Assembly (NCBI RefSeq): GCF_024181405.1
Contig: NZ_CP051302.1
Coordinates: forward strand, 1,116,001 to 1,180,000
DNA length: 64,000 nt
Direction: 5' to 3'
From: Treponema denticola
GTDB lineage: Bacteria > Spirochaetota > Spirochaetia > Treponematales > Treponemataceae
Under the pieces are notes generated by a model, which had not been told where the DNA came from, ran no database searches, and saw only the letters and a list, made by a program, of their open reading frames with translations. Positions 46,694 through 55,612 of this stretch are shown in pieces. Positions within the stretch are counted from its first letter, which is position 1. Each line of letters begins with the position of its first letter. A program made the position numbers and the translations under genes.

Positions 46694-47470
46694 ATGAAAT
46701 ACTTTACAAAAAAAATGACATTAGAAGAAGTTAAGGCAGCATATAGGAAAGCTGCTATGCAACTTCATCCTGACAGAGGTGGAAACACCGAAGCAATGCA
46801 GGAATTGAACAGCGAATTTGAAATCGCTTTCGCATTAGCTCAGAGGTTGCAATTTACTGAAAAAGGCGATAATACAACAGAGACCGCCGATAACTACCGC
46901 CGACAGTTTTACACCGCAAACGGCTGGCAAGGTGAACGCTATGACCGCAGTCTTTCAATAAAAGACATTACTAAGTTAATCCGTGAATATGTTAAAAATG
47001 CTCATCCGGCATACCGCTTTTCAATCACATCAGACATAGACAGCATCACAATCGCTTTAACCGAATATCCGGTTGAGTTGACCAATAGCGACCTGATGTT
47101 GAATTACTATCACACAAACTATCACCAAAGACGGTCGTATATTCCGTCAAAAGGCAATATCGAAACCGACAGTATGACTCAATCAGACATTGAAGAATGG
47201 ATTAACTATCAAGTAGAAACGGCAAATTGTGAGAAAAAGTTTAGCAAATCCGACACGTGGATAAATCCGGTTGTATACGAAGTTCTGCAAGATGTTAAAA
47301 ACTTCATGAACTCATACAACTACGATGACACTGACTCAATGTCGGATTATTTCGATAGAAACTTTTACGACTATATGGAAATTGGCAGAGATGGAAAACC
47401 TGCTAAATTGGTAGAACGCACGACTCGTACTTCTAAAAAAGAAAAAGAGGCAGAGAGACTTACAGCATAA
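46694..47470 (+). CDS. J-domain plus LPD29 protein
   Basis: A 258-aa protein. Residues 8-50 are a J-domain (EVKAAYRKAAMQLHPDRGGN with the HPD motif) that would stimulate an Hsp70. Residues about 95-135 (SLSIKDITKLIREYVKN, YRFSITSDIDSITIAL) resemble the large polyvalent protein associated LPD29 domain. First gene of the replication operon; AAGGATTAAGGAAG precedes the ATG. May recruit host DnaK for replication (inference). Confidence 0.7.
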   Translation: MKYFTKKMTLEEVKAAYRKAAMQLHPDRGGNTEAMQELNSEFEIAFALAQRLQFTEKGDNTTETADNYRRQFYTANGWQGERYDRSLSIKDITKLIREYVKNAHPAYRFSITSDIDSITIALTEYPVELTNSDLMLNYYHTNYHQRRSYIPSKGNIETDSMTQSDIEEWINYQVETANCEKKFSKSDTWINPVVYEVLQDVKNFMNSYNYDDTDSMSDYFDRNFYDYMEIGRDGKPAKLVERTTRTSKKEKEAERLTA

Positions 47471-47480
47471 ATAAAACACG

Positions 47481-47503
47481 CCGCCTAGTGAAAAGCTAGG
47501 CGG
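47481..47503 (+). repeat. Intergenic hairpin, copy 1
   Basis: CCGCCTAG-TGAAAAG-CTAGGCGG between two operon genes; copy 2 is at 48034. No T run, so an mRNA stabiliser or processing signal is more likely than a terminator. Confidence 0.65.
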
Positions 47504-47525
47504 TAAATAAAAAGGATTAAGGAAG

Positions 47526-48023
47526 ATGACAGATTTAGAAAAAATGGCACTTGAGATTTTAAAAAATGCTGAAAAGCAAGCAGAAAAAAAAGCCAAAGAA
47601 AAAGAACAGCTTATCGCAGGCTTTGGCTATGCAAAAGCAATCAATGCAACGGCAAAAAAAGTATTGCAAGCTTTAGAGTCTAAAATGGTAGACGGCTATG
47701 CAAAGATAAGCAACACGCAAGGCTTTATGCCTGTTATCGTAGAACAAATCGCAGATGACAAAATCTCAGTAGCACACTACTATGAGCAGAACGGAGATTT
47801 AATGGCGGATCCGGAAGTGGTTTTCTTAAAAAAAGAATTTTCATACGGCACCGAGTATTACCCTATCTATGAAAAAATGGACGGCTTAGGCTTATCAAAA
47901 GACTTAATCACCTTTGATGATAGTGGCAAAGTTGAAAAGGTTTTTAAAACACAAAAAGATACAACCGTCTTTTGCAATGTTTGGCTCAAAAATATTAAGC
48001 AACAGCAAAAAATAGCAGCATAA
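47526..48023 (+). CDS. DUF6908-like phage protein
   Basis: A 165-aa protein. A charged coil (residues 1-30) precedes a domain with FMPVIVEQIADDKISVAHYY and QNGDLMADPEVVF, typical of the DUF6908 family found next to LPD-type proteins in mobile elements. Function unknown. Confidence 0.6.
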   Translation: MTDLEKMALEILKNAEKQAEKKAKEKEQLIAGFGYAKAINATAKKVLQALESKMVDGYAKISNTQGFMPVIVEQIADDKISVAHYYEQNGDLMADPEVVFLKKEFSYGTEYYPIYEKMDGLGLSKDLITFDDSGKVEKVFKTQKDTTVFCNVWLKNIKQQQKIAA

Positions 48024-48033
48024 ATTAAACACG

Positions 48034-48057
48034 CCGCCTAGCCTTTTGACTAGGCGG
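48034..48057 (+). repeat. Intergenic hairpin, copy 2
   Basis: CCGCCTAG-CCTTTTGA-CTAGGCGG with the same stem as 47481-47503 and a different loop. Confidence 0.65.
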
Positions 48058-48076
48058 TAAATTAAGGAGATTGAAA

Positions 48077-48268
48077 ATGAAAAGCGTTAAAAGAGCACAA
48101 ATATTTACAAGTTACAACGATGACAAAAAATTAGAAAGAGATGTTGATGATTTTTTAATGACATCAGAGAAATATGGATTTTCAATTATTGATATTAAAT
48201 ATCAAGTATCATCGACACCGACAAAAGACATCTTCTCTTGTATGATTTATTTTACAGAGCTTGTATAG
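48077..48268 (+). CDS. Cse60-like small protein
   Basis: A 63-aa protein with LERDVDDFLMTSEKYG and VIDIKYQ-like IIDIKYQVSSTPTKD, the pattern of the small Cse60 family common in phages. ATG at 48077 with AAGGAGATTG upstream. Function unknown. Confidence 0.55.
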   Translation: MKSVKRAQIFTSYNDDKKLERDVDDFLMTSEKYGFSIIDIKYQVSSTPTKDIFSCMIYFTELV

Positions 48269-48278
48269 AAGTAAAAAA

Positions 48279-48632
48279 ATGTTAGCAATGCAGTATCAAG
48301 AAATAGAAATATCTACCTACGAAGGCGAGATAATCAGCACCTTATCGGACGGCCGAAAGGTTAAGCAACCTTTTGAATGGTCTATTGAAAATGGAGAGCT
48401 GGAAGTCGAGTATTCCGAAGACATAAGCGACATGGACATCATCGGCATAGATAGGGAATACACAGATGAGGAATTAACAGCTCTTGATACTTGCATTGTT
48501 GAAAAGAGCGAGCTTGAGTATCGAATACTGGAAAGCGATGACTACAAAGAAGCGTTAGAAGAATACAAGGCGAGCCGTAATATCTATTCATATTACGGCG
48601 TATCGCCTAGAGATTTTTTTCAAAATAAATAG
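48279..48632 (+). CDS. Hypothetical acidic protein
   Basis: A 117-aa acidic protein (ENGELEVEYSEDISDMDIIG). Start placed at the ATG 48279, 10 nt after the upstream stop; a TTG at 48261 would overlap it. No family recognised. Confidence 0.5.
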   Translation: MLAMQYQEIEISTYEGEIISTLSDGRKVKQPFEWSIENGELEVEYSEDISDMDIIGIDREYTDEELTALDTCIVEKSELEYRILESDDYKEALEEYKASRNIYSYYGVSPRDFFQNK

Positions 48633-48642
48633 GAGGTAAAAA

Positions 48643-48876
48643 ATGAGGGGAAAGGTTTATTTAAAAAACAGGCAGGCTGCGGCCTTGTATAGCTATGCAG
48701 TAGGAAAAGCAATCAATGACAAATTAACAGTCGGCGATATGGAATGGGCTGTAAAGCATCGTGATGGTTTTTCAATCTTCAGATGTAAAACATTCGGAGA
48801 CTTTGTATCGCTTAACAATATTGAAATTATCGATGATTGCACTTGTGATTGTAATAATTGCAAGTGTAAAAAATAA
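48643..48876 (+). CDS. Hypothetical protein with Cys-rich tail
   Basis: A 77-aa protein ending CTCDCNNCKCKK, a possible metal-binding tail. Strong AGGAGG site. No family recognised. Confidence 0.5.
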   Translation: MRGKVYLKNRQAAALYSYAVGKAINDKLTVGDMEWAVKHRDGFSIFRCKTFGDFVSLNNIEIIDDCTCDCNNCKCKK

Positions 48877-48896
48877 TAAGGATTAAGGAGTGAATT

Positions 48897-49592
48897 ATGG
48901 CAGTAATTGTATTGGTTATTGGAGAAAGTGGAACCGGTAAATCTACGAGTTTACGGAACTTCAAAAAAGGCGAGGCTTCGATAGTAAATGTATCAAAAAA
49001 GCCCCTTCCTTTTAAAAATGATTTGGCGATGTTAAAAAGCGACAACTACAAAGAGATTGAAACAATCTTAAAAAGAGCGAATTCAAAAAGCATAATTATT
49101 GATGACGCTCAATATTTAATGGCTTTTGAATACATGCATCGAGCAAAAGAAAAAGGTTTTGAAAAGTTTACAGACATCGGAAGTAATTTTTTCAATCTGA
49201 CAGAAACGGCAATCAATTTACCTGATGATAAGATTGTATATTTTCTTTCACATATTGAAAAAACAAAAGACGGCACAGAAAAATGCAAAACAATTGGGCA
49301 GTTGCTGGACGAAAAAATCACAGTAGAAGGCTTATTTTCTATAGTCTTAAAAACTGTTGTAACTTTAGATGGTAACAATCAACGGCAATTTTGTTTTGCA
49401 ACAATCAACAACGGAAGCGACACGGTAAAAACACCTATGGGTATGTTTGAAAATGCTTTAATACCGAATGACTTAAAAGCAGTTGATACAGTGATCCGTG
49501 AATATTACGGATTACCTAAAAATGATATAACACAAATACAAAGAGGAGAAAATCAAAATGCCGGTAACTCAATCATGGACTTTGCAAGATAA
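48897..49592 (+). CDS. RecA-fold ATPase, Sak4-like recombination protein
   Basis: A 231-aa phage P-loop NTPase. Walker A GESGTGKSTSLR is at residues 9-20, Walker B SIIIDDAQYLMAF near 65, and VYFLSHIEKTKDG follows. It resembles the Sak4-type recombination ATPases that work with an SSB-like partner. The following nuclease, DUF1351 and DUF669 genes form a phage recombination set. Confidence 0.7.
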   Translation: MAVIVLVIGESGTGKSTSLRNFKKGEASIVNVSKKPLPFKNDLAMLKSDNYKEIETILKRANSKSIIIDDAQYLMAFEYMHRAKEKGFEKFTDIGSNFFNLTETAINLPDDKIVYFLSHIEKTKDGTEKCKTIGQLLDEKITVEGLFSIVLKTVVTLDGNNQRQFCFATINNGSDTVKTPMGMFENALIPNDLKAVDTVIREYYGLPKNDITQIQRGENQNAGNSIMDFAR

Positions 49593-49995
49593 AGACTTTT
49601 TCTTCGATCCTGTTTGGCATACATACAAACTTAACGGCCGTATTATTCCGTCTGTTACAAAAATAATTCGTACTGTAACGGCTCAAGACTTATCGCATAT
49701 ACCGCCTGATGTTTTGAAAAGAGCAGCAGACAGAGGAACGGCAATACATAAGGAAATAGAAACAGGGGTAATAAGCTCAATCGAGGCAAACTGGATTGAA
49801 AAACAAATTAACCGCAATAATTGTGTTTTTGAAAAAATGTTTTATTGCGAGTACGACAATTTTACATTTGCCGGAACGGCCGACATAATCGGCATAGATA
49901 CCGTCTATGACATAAAAACACAAAACGAGTCGGATATTTTTATGTGGATGTTGCAATTAAACCTTTATAATCTTTTTTTAAAAAAGAGTATTTAA
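49558..49995 (+). CDS. PD-(D/E)XK exonuclease, frame broken or frameshifted
   Basis: A 145-aa frame of a RecB/Cas4-like phage nuclease: PSVTKIIRTV, RGTAIHKEIE, FAGTADIIGIDTVYDIKTQ with the metal-binding Asp and Lys, and WMLQLNLY. The C-terminus is cut by a TAA right after T7A6 (49973-49985). The -1 frame continues with YLKVLHTPKSGNYKVFDIPH and stays open into the next gene. Either a -1 frameshift or an indel is involved. Confidence 0.75.
   Translation: MPVTQSWTLQDKDFFFDPVWHTYKLNGRIIPSVTKIIRTVTAQDLSHIPPDVLKRAADRGTAIHKEIETGVISSIEANWIEKQINRNNCVFEKMFYCEYDNFTFAGTADIIGIDTVYDIKTQNESDIFMWMLQLNLYNLFLKKSI
49974..49986 (+). promoter_or_regulatory. Tandem slippery sequence in the nuclease gene
   Basis: In the zero frame T_TTT_TTA is followed directly by A_AAA_AAG, both strong -1 frameshift heptamers. 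Slippage leads into a frame open through 50118-51119. Confidence 0.55.
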
Positions 49996-50117
49996 AGGTT
50001 TTACACACTCCCAAAAGCGGTAATTACAAAGTATTTGACATTCCGCATTTAACGGAAAATCAAATAAAGCAAATTATATTTGCTTATCAAAACAATCAAA
50101 CAATAGGAGATGATTTT

Positions 50118-51119
50118 ATGAAAGATTTAGAAGTTATAGAAAATGTGAGAGATGTAGAACCTATTAAGCTGGAATTGGAAATTTACAAGCAAAACATAGG
50201 GGAGCTTACGACTAACGCTGAAAAATTAAAAGCACAGGTAGAAAAACAATTACATTTTTATAAGGCAGAAAATTACAGCCCTGATACTATTGACAATGCA
50301 AAGAAAGATAAAGCGGAATTAAACAAGGCCGCAAAAATGCTGAACGACAAACGCATTGAAATAGAAAGACAGTTTATGAAGCCTATCGATGATTTTAAAA
50401 ACACAATAAATGAAACGGTAGCCTTGATAAAAACAGCATCGGGCGAAATTGATCTCATTGTAAAAGCAGTTGAAAATAAAGAAAAGGAAGCAAAAAAAAC
50501 TATCATTGTTGAATACTTCAATTCTCTTAATTTTGAGCTTATCGGAATTGATAAAATCTTCAATGATAAATGGCTTAATAAAACGGCTAAAATCGAAGAT
50601 ACGAAAAAAGAAATCCTTGAAAAAATCGACAAAATAAAAAGCGATTTAAACGTTCTTGAGCGTATCGGAGAAACGGAGGCTAGGGATTTTTATCTTTCAA
50701 CTCTTAACCTTGATGCTGCATTAGCTAAGGCTGATGAAATAAAGGCAAACCGTGAACGACTTGCAAAACTAGAAGCAGAAAAAAAAGATATCGAAGAAAA
50801 AAAGAAAAAAGACTACCAAGAGTTAAGCCGTTTATGCTCCGGTGATATTGCTAAGGTTAGTGAAATTGAGGCCTGTAAAATATACAACGACTTAAACGGA
50901 GATATGGAAGCTACACTTAATGAACTCGCTAGACTTAATGAAGAAAGAGAAAAGCCACAAGAAATAGGGAAAGAAGATACTGAAAGTGAGCCTATAACAT
51001 CAACAGCAAGTGAAAGAATATACACAGTTGATTTTACAGCTATGGGAACGGAAGCTCAATTAAAAGAACTTCAATCATTTATGGATAAAATCGATATAAA
51101 ATATCAGTTTAAAAAATAA
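50118..51119 (+). CDS. DUF1351 phage protein
   Basis: A 333-aa coiled-coil protein (AEKLKAQVEKQLHFYKAENY, DKRIEIERQFMKPIDDFK), characteristic of DUF1351, and a C-terminal unit (VDFTAMGTEAQLKELQSFMD). Such genes occur in phage recombination modules. AGGAG precedes its ATG; the frame is also open upstream to the nuclease, so a fusion could be made by frameshifting. Confidence 0.75.
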   Translation: MKDLEVIENVRDVEPIKLELEIYKQNIGELTTNAEKLKAQVEKQLHFYKAENYSPDTIDNAKKDKAELNKAAKMLNDKRIEIERQFMKPIDDFKNTINETVALIKTASGEIDLIVKAVENKEKEAKKTIIVEYFNSLNFELIGIDKIFNDKWLNKTAKIEDTKKEILEKIDKIKSDLNVLERIGETEARDFYLSTLNLDAALAKADEIKANRERLAKLEAEKKDIEEKKKKDYQELSRLCSGDIAKVSEIEACKIYNDLNGDMEATLNELARLNEEREKPQEIGKEDTESEPITSTASERIYTVDFTAMGTEAQLKELQSFMDKIDIKYQFKK

Positions 51120-51130
51120 GGAGATATAAA

Positions 51131-51700
51131 ATGGCATTTGGTGAACACTTTAGAATTGATGAAAATTACGGTGGAAGTAATTTTAAAGCTGGAGAATGGG
51201 ATTGTACAATAGTCAAAGCTGAGGAAAAGACATCTCAATCCGGCAATGAAATGGTTGTTTTGGATTTTGATATTCCTGAACAAGGGCAGCTAAAATATTA
51301 TCTGGTTGATGACAAATCAAGTGAAGAAGCGTGGATAAGAACTAATCAAAATATTACCCGCTTTTTTGATTGTTTTAATATTCAACGAGGTAATTTTAAA
51401 ATATCATCTTGGATCGGTGCAAGAGGTAAAATTGCCATTGATAAGGGAGACCCTACCCCTTCGGGCAAACAGTATTTTGAAGTAAAAAGATTGATTGTTG
51501 AAAACAACAAGCAGTCTCAAAACAATCAAGGTTACGGCAGACAAAATACACCGCCTCAAAACGGATATGGAAGCCGTCCGGTTCAAAACGCAGAGTCTGC
51601 CTATGTACCGCAAAATCAAAGAGGACAACAGAATAACAGACAAGGAAACCCGTATAATCTGCCGCCTGTCAATAACGGGTTAGATAATATACCGTTTTAA
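51131..51700 (+). CDS. DUF669 protein, SSB-like
   Basis: A 189-aa protein. Residues 1-125 are a DUF669 domain (FKAGEWDCTIVKAEEKTSQS, VVLDFDIPEQG). A Gln/Asn-rich linker ends in LDNIPF, like the acidic tip of single-stranded DNA binding proteins. It probably acts as the phage SSB for recombination and replication. Confidence 0.75.
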   Translation: MAFGEHFRIDENYGGSNFKAGEWDCTIVKAEEKTSQSGNEMVVLDFDIPEQGQLKYYLVDDKSSEEAWIRTNQNITRFFDCFNIQRGNFKISSWIGARGKIAIDKGDPTPSGKQYFEVKRLIVENNKQSQNNQGYGRQNTPPQNGYGSRPVQNAESAYVPQNQRGQQNNRQGNPYNLPPVNNGLDNIPF

Positions 51701-51779
51701 TTAAATTGATATAATCCGTTCTTTACCGTGCAAGAGCGGATTATATCTTACAGCATAATTCTTTCAAAGGGAGGGAGAA

Positions 51780-52160
51780 TTGTACACAATAGGCACGGTT
51801 TCAGAAAAAACGGGTTATCAAAAAGCGGCTATCCGTTATTTTGCACGCAAAAAAAGATTAAAAAAAGAACTGATTGATAACCGCTTAACATATATTTTTA
51901 CTGACGATGATTATTTTTCTTTTTTGAATTATCGCAAGAGTATGGAAATGAAAAAAGAAAAAAACAACTACTATGATAAAAAACTAAAGGATTTAATAAG
52001 AATGTTGAAAGATGCAGGATCCAACGGAATTGAAAGATTGAAATTACAAAAGATGTTAAACATTACAAGTGATAGTTTTTCAAAATTACTTGTTAAGGCT
52101 TCTTATTATCCTATCGGCGAGGATAGTAGAATTGACAATAAAATTTATTGGGTGGGGTAA
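51780..52160 (+). CDS. MerR-like HTH protein
   Basis: A 126-aa protein starting at TTG (51780) behind GGGAGGGAG. The N-terminus YTIGTVSEKTGYQKAAIRYF is a MerR-type winged HTH; the C-terminal half (RMLKDAGSNGIERLKLQKML) looks like a second winged helix. DNA binding is likely; target unknown. Confidence 0.6.
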   Translation: MYTIGTVSEKTGYQKAAIRYFARKKRLKKELIDNRLTYIFTDDDYFSFLNYRKSMEMKKEKNNYYDKKLKDLIRMLKDAGSNGIERLKLQKMLNITSDSFSKLLVKASYYPIGEDSRIDNKIYWVG

Positions 52161-52164
52161 GATT

Positions 52165-52392
52165 ATGACAGAATTAAAAGGATTACTTGAGAATAAACCT
52201 TGTTTCATTGTACTTGAAAAACCGCAGCTGATGTTTTCAATTATACAGCAAGACGGCGAAAGAATAAAAGTAAAATATTCAGGAAGCAAAGCAAAAGAGC
52301 TAAAAGATAAACTCAAAGGCTCTTATGTAAAAATATGCGGAAGATATATCAGCGATAAAATATTTATAGCTGAGAATATAGTAAAACTTTAA
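52165..52392 (+). CDS. Hypothetical OB-like small protein
   Basis: A 75-aa protein from MTELKGLLENKP, 5 nt after the previous gene. Beta-rich (GERIKVKYSGSKAKEL, GSYVKICGRYI), perhaps a small OB fold. No family recognised. Confidence 0.5.
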   Translation: MTELKGLLENKPCFIVLEKPQLMFSIIQQDGERIKVKYSGSKAKELKDKLKGSYVKICGRYISDKIFIAENIVKL

Positions 52393-52412
52393 AGGATTAA
52401 GGGGTAAACAAA

Positions 52413-54926
52413 ATGACTTATGATGAGTTTTTAAGAAGTAAAATTGCAATAGCACGGGATAGCGGATTTAATATTGAATTATCCGAAATAAATAACATTT
52501 TAAAACCGCACCAAAAAGATGCCGTAAGATGGGCTATTCACGGAGGCTGCCGTGCAATATTTGCAAGTTTCGGACTTGGAAAAACAGTAATACAGCTTGA
52601 AATTTTACGGCTTATCTTGCAAAAAGAAGGCGGTAAGGCTTTAATTGTTACCCCCTTAAATATTGTAGATGAGTTTTTCAATGATGCAGAAAAACTATTA
52701 AATAATCTGCCTTTACAATATGTAAAAAATCAAGAAGACATTGATAATTCCACGGCTTCCATTTTAATAACAAATTATGAAAGAGTAAGAGACGGGAATA
52801 TAAACCTCAATACATTTACGGCCTGTAGTTTAGACGAGGCCTCCGTATTGCGTTCTTACGGCTCGAAAACATATCAAGAGTTTTTGCCTAGGTTTAAAGA
52901 TGTAAAATATAAGTTTGTTGCAACTGCAACGCCCTCCCCTAACAAATATAAAGAGCTTATCCACTATGCTGCCTTTTTAGGCGTAATGGATTCGGGACAA
53001 AGTCTCACACGTTTTTTCAAAAGGGATAGTACAAAGGCAAATAAACTTACCATATATCCGCATAAAGAAAAAGAGTTTTGGGCTTGGGTATCAAGCTGGG
53101 GATTATTTATCACAAAACCTTCAGATGTTAATCCTTCATATTCTGATGAAGGATATGACTTACCGGATTTAAAAATTATATATCATAAAGTAGAAGCAGA
53201 TCACAGCACTGCCGGAAGTGAAGATGACGGCCAAATTAAAATGTTTAGAGATGCTGCTATGGGATTAAAAGAAGCGGCAAAAGAAAAGCATGATAGTATT
53301 CCGGTGCGTGTTAATAAAACACTCGAAATATTAAAAAACAATCCCGATGAGCATTTTATTCTTTGGCATAACTTAGAGGCTGAAAGATATGCTCTTCAAA
53401 AGGCCGTACCGCAAGCCGGTTTTGTATTCGGTTCACAGGATATAGAAAAAAATGTTGAAATTACAAGACAATTTAAAAACGGCGCATTGCAGTACCTTGC
53501 AACAAAACCCGATATATCGGCTCAAGGCGGAAACATGCAATACCATTGCCATAAGTGTATATTTGTCGGTATTGATTATAAATTCAATGATTTTATTCAA
53601 GCCGTTCACCGCATATACCGCTTCCAGCAGAATTACCCTGTTGAGGTTCATATAATTTATACCGAAAGCGAGCAGGCTATATTAAAAGCTCTGGAAGAAA
53701 AATGGGAGCAGCATAGACACCTTGTATTACAAATGACGGAGATTGTAAAAAAATATGGCCTATCATCTGTAAATATTACAGAAAAGTTAGCTCGTACAAT
53801 CGGAGTTGAAAGAAAAGTTATAGAGGGTAAAAGTTTTAAGGCTGTATTAAACGATAACTGTATCGAAATACCAACAGTTCAAGATAATTCTGTAGACCTT
53901 ATAATGACTTCAATTCCTTTTAGTAATCATTATGAATACACGCCGACATATAACGACTTCGGGCATAATGAAGATAACGATAAGTTTTTTGAACAGATGG
54001 ATTTTTTAACACCGCATTTATTGCGAGTTTTAAAACCCGGTAGAGTTGCTGCTATACATGTTAAAGATAGGATTTTATTCGGCAATGCTACAGGATATGG
54101 TATGCCTACTTTAGATCCATTTAGCGATATGACTGTTTTTCACTTTATGAAACACGGATTTAAGTATATGGGGCGTATTGTAATTACTACCGATGTCGTT
54201 CGAGAAAATAATCAAACCTATAGACTCGGATGGACTGAACAATGTAAGGACGGTTCAAAAATGGGTGTCGGATGTCCTGAATATATTTTACTTTTTAGAA
54301 AACTTCCAACAGATACAACAAGAGCTTATGCCGATGTTCCGGTAAAAAAGACAAAAGAAGAATACGGCCGTGGGCAATGGCAGATAGATGCTCACGCATA
54401 CTGGAGATCTAGCGGTAATAGACTTGTTTCACTAGAAGAACTAAAAGAATCCCCCGTATCCGATATGCAAAAACTATATTTTATGTATTCAAAACAAAAC
54501 ATATATGATTACAATGAGCATATCAAACTTGCAGAAGAATTGGATAAAGCAAGAAAACTCCCCGCTTCTTTTTCGGTAATAAGTGTATCATCAAATAGCG
54601 ATTATGTGTGGGATGATATAAACCGTATGCACACCTTAAATAGCGAGCAGTCAAGAAAAGAACTTAATATGCACATTTGTCCCTTGCAAATAGATACGGT
54701 TGAAAGAATTATCGAACGTTACTCAAACAAAGGCGATGTAGTTTATGATCCATTTGCAGGGCTTTTTACAGTGCCTTATATCGCTGTTAAAAAAGGCAGA
54801 TACGGCATTGGACATGAATTAAATGAAATATCTTTTAATGACGGTATTATCTACTTAAAAGAAGCAGATATGGAAAAGAACGCTCCGACATTATTTGATT
54901 TAGATGATTTTAAAATAGCGAATTAG
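52413..54926 (+). CDS. Helicase-DNA methyltransferase fusion
   Basis: An 837-aa two-domain protein. Residues 1-440 are a superfamily 2 helicase: HQKDAVRWAI, Walker A FGLGKTVIQLE, SLDEASVLRS as motif II, VATATPSP as motif III, DFIQAVHRIYRFQQ as motif VI. Residues about 465-830 are a DNA methyltransferase of the N4/N6 type: TSIPFSNHYEY as catalytic motif IV and YDPFAGLFTVPYIAVKKGR as the cofactor site. Motif IV reads SIPF in place of the usual SPPY. Full and in frame. May couple DNA translocation to methylation (inference). Confidence 0.85.
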   Translation: MTYDEFLRSKIAIARDSGFNIELSEINNILKPHQKDAVRWAIHGGCRAIFASFGLGKTVIQLEILRLILQKEGGKALIVTPLNIVDEFFNDAEKLLNNLPLQYVKNQEDIDNSTASILITNYERVRDGNINLNTFTACSLDEASVLRSYGSKTYQEFLPRFKDVKYKFVATATPSPNKYKELIHYAAFLGVMDSGQSLTRFFKRDSTKANKLTIYPHKEKEFWAWVSSWGLFITKPSDVNPSYSDEGYDLPDLKIIYHKVEADHSTAGSEDDGQIKMFRDAAMGLKEAAKEKHDSIPVRVNKTLEILKNNPDEHFILWHNLEAERYALQKAVPQAGFVFGSQDIEKNVEITRQFKNGALQYLATKPDISAQGGNMQYHCHKCIFVGIDYKFNDFIQAVHRIYRFQQNYPVEVHIIYTESEQAILKALEEKWEQHRHLVLQMTEIVKKYGLSSVNITEKLARTIGVERKVIEGKSFKAVLNDNCIEIPTVQDNSVDLIMTSIPFSNHYEYTPTYNDFGHNEDNDKFFEQMDFLTPHLLRVLKPGRVAAIHVKDRILFGNATGYGMPTLDPFSDMTVFHFMKHGFKYMGRIVITTDVVRENNQTYRLGWTEQCKDGSKMGVGCPEYILLFRKLPTDTTRAYADVPVKKTKEEYGRGQWQIDAHAYWRSSGNRLVSLEELKESPVSDMQKLYFMYSKQNIYDYNEHIKLAEELDKARKLPASFSVISVSSNSDYVWDDINRMHTLNSEQSRKELNMHICPLQIDTVERIIERYSNKGDVVYDPFAGLFTVPYIAVKKGRYGIGHELNEISFNDGIIYLKEADMEKNAPTLFDLDDFKIAN

Positions 54927-54939
54927 GGAGGTTGAGGAA

Positions 54940-55251
54940 ATGAAACAAATTTATCTATGCGGAGCTATAACTAAAAATCCAAATTACAAAATGGATTTTG
55001 AAAATGCACGCAAAAAACTTATTGAAGCAGGGTTCGTCGTAATATCCCCAGTGATATTTTGCAAAGAAGACTGGAGTTGGAATAAATGTATAAGAAAATG
55101 TCTTGAAATTATTGCAAGAAATGAAAACTTATCAATCGCATTGATTGAAAGTGAACATGAGTCTGCAGGTCGAGATTTAGAGCTATCAATAGCTCAAGCT
55201 CTAGGACTTGAAATAAAGACTGTTAATGAATGGGTGGAAGCAAGAAAATGA
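54940..55251 (+). CDS. DUF4406 nucleoside deoxyribosyltransferase-like protein
   Basis: A 103-aa protein of the DUF4406 type (IYLCGAITKNPNYKMDFENA, ESEHESAGRDLELSIAQALG), a Rossmann-like fold related to nucleoside 2-deoxyribosyltransferases. Intact homologue of the ATA-start gene at 22266 in prophage 1. Confidence 0.75.
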   Translation: MKQIYLCGAITKNPNYKMDFENARKKLIEAGFVVISPVIFCKEDWSWNKCIRKCLEIIARNENLSIALIESEHESAGRDLELSIAQALGLEIKTVNEWVEARK

Positions 55252-55601
55252 CAATCAACGAATTAGTACAAAATGCCTATGAAAATGCAAAAGAAAAAGG
55301 CTTTTACGATAACCGGAACAATCAAAACATAGGCTGCCTTTTAATGCAGATAGTAAGTGAGTTATCAGAAGCAATGGAGGCTCATAGACAGGGAAAGTAT
55401 ATGTCTTTTGTTTCGCTTCCTCCTAATTTTACTTTACCGAAAATGGACGAAATAAAAGATACTTTCGAGGTTGAAATAGCAGATGCCTTTATCCGTTTAG
55501 CCAGTCTTTGCGGATATTTGAATATTGATATTGAAAAATTTATCAATGCAAAAATGGAATACAACAAATTGCGTGAACCTTTACATGGGAAAAAATATTA
55601 A
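55248..55601 (+). CDS. MazG-like nucleotide pyrophosphohydrolase
   Basis: A 117-aa protein from MTINELVQ with ATGA overlap to the previous gene. All-alpha NTP-PPase pattern: MQIVSELSEAMEAHR (ExxE) and FEVEIADAFIRLASLCGY (ExxD). It would hydrolyse nucleotides, perhaps to adjust the nucleotide pool or alarmones during infection. Confidence 0.75.
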   Translation: MTINELVQNAYENAKEKGFYDNRNNQNIGCLLMQIVSELSEAMEAHRQGKYMSFVSLPPNFTLPKMDEIKDTFEVEIADAFIRLASLCGYLNIDIEKFINAKMEYNKLREPLHGKKY

Positions 55602-55612
55602 GGAAATAATTT

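Noticed and set aside
47461-48062. Possible CRISPR-like repeats from recurring CCGCCTAG hairpins
   Set aside because: Only two copies, each between full genes and spaced by a gene, with no spacers.
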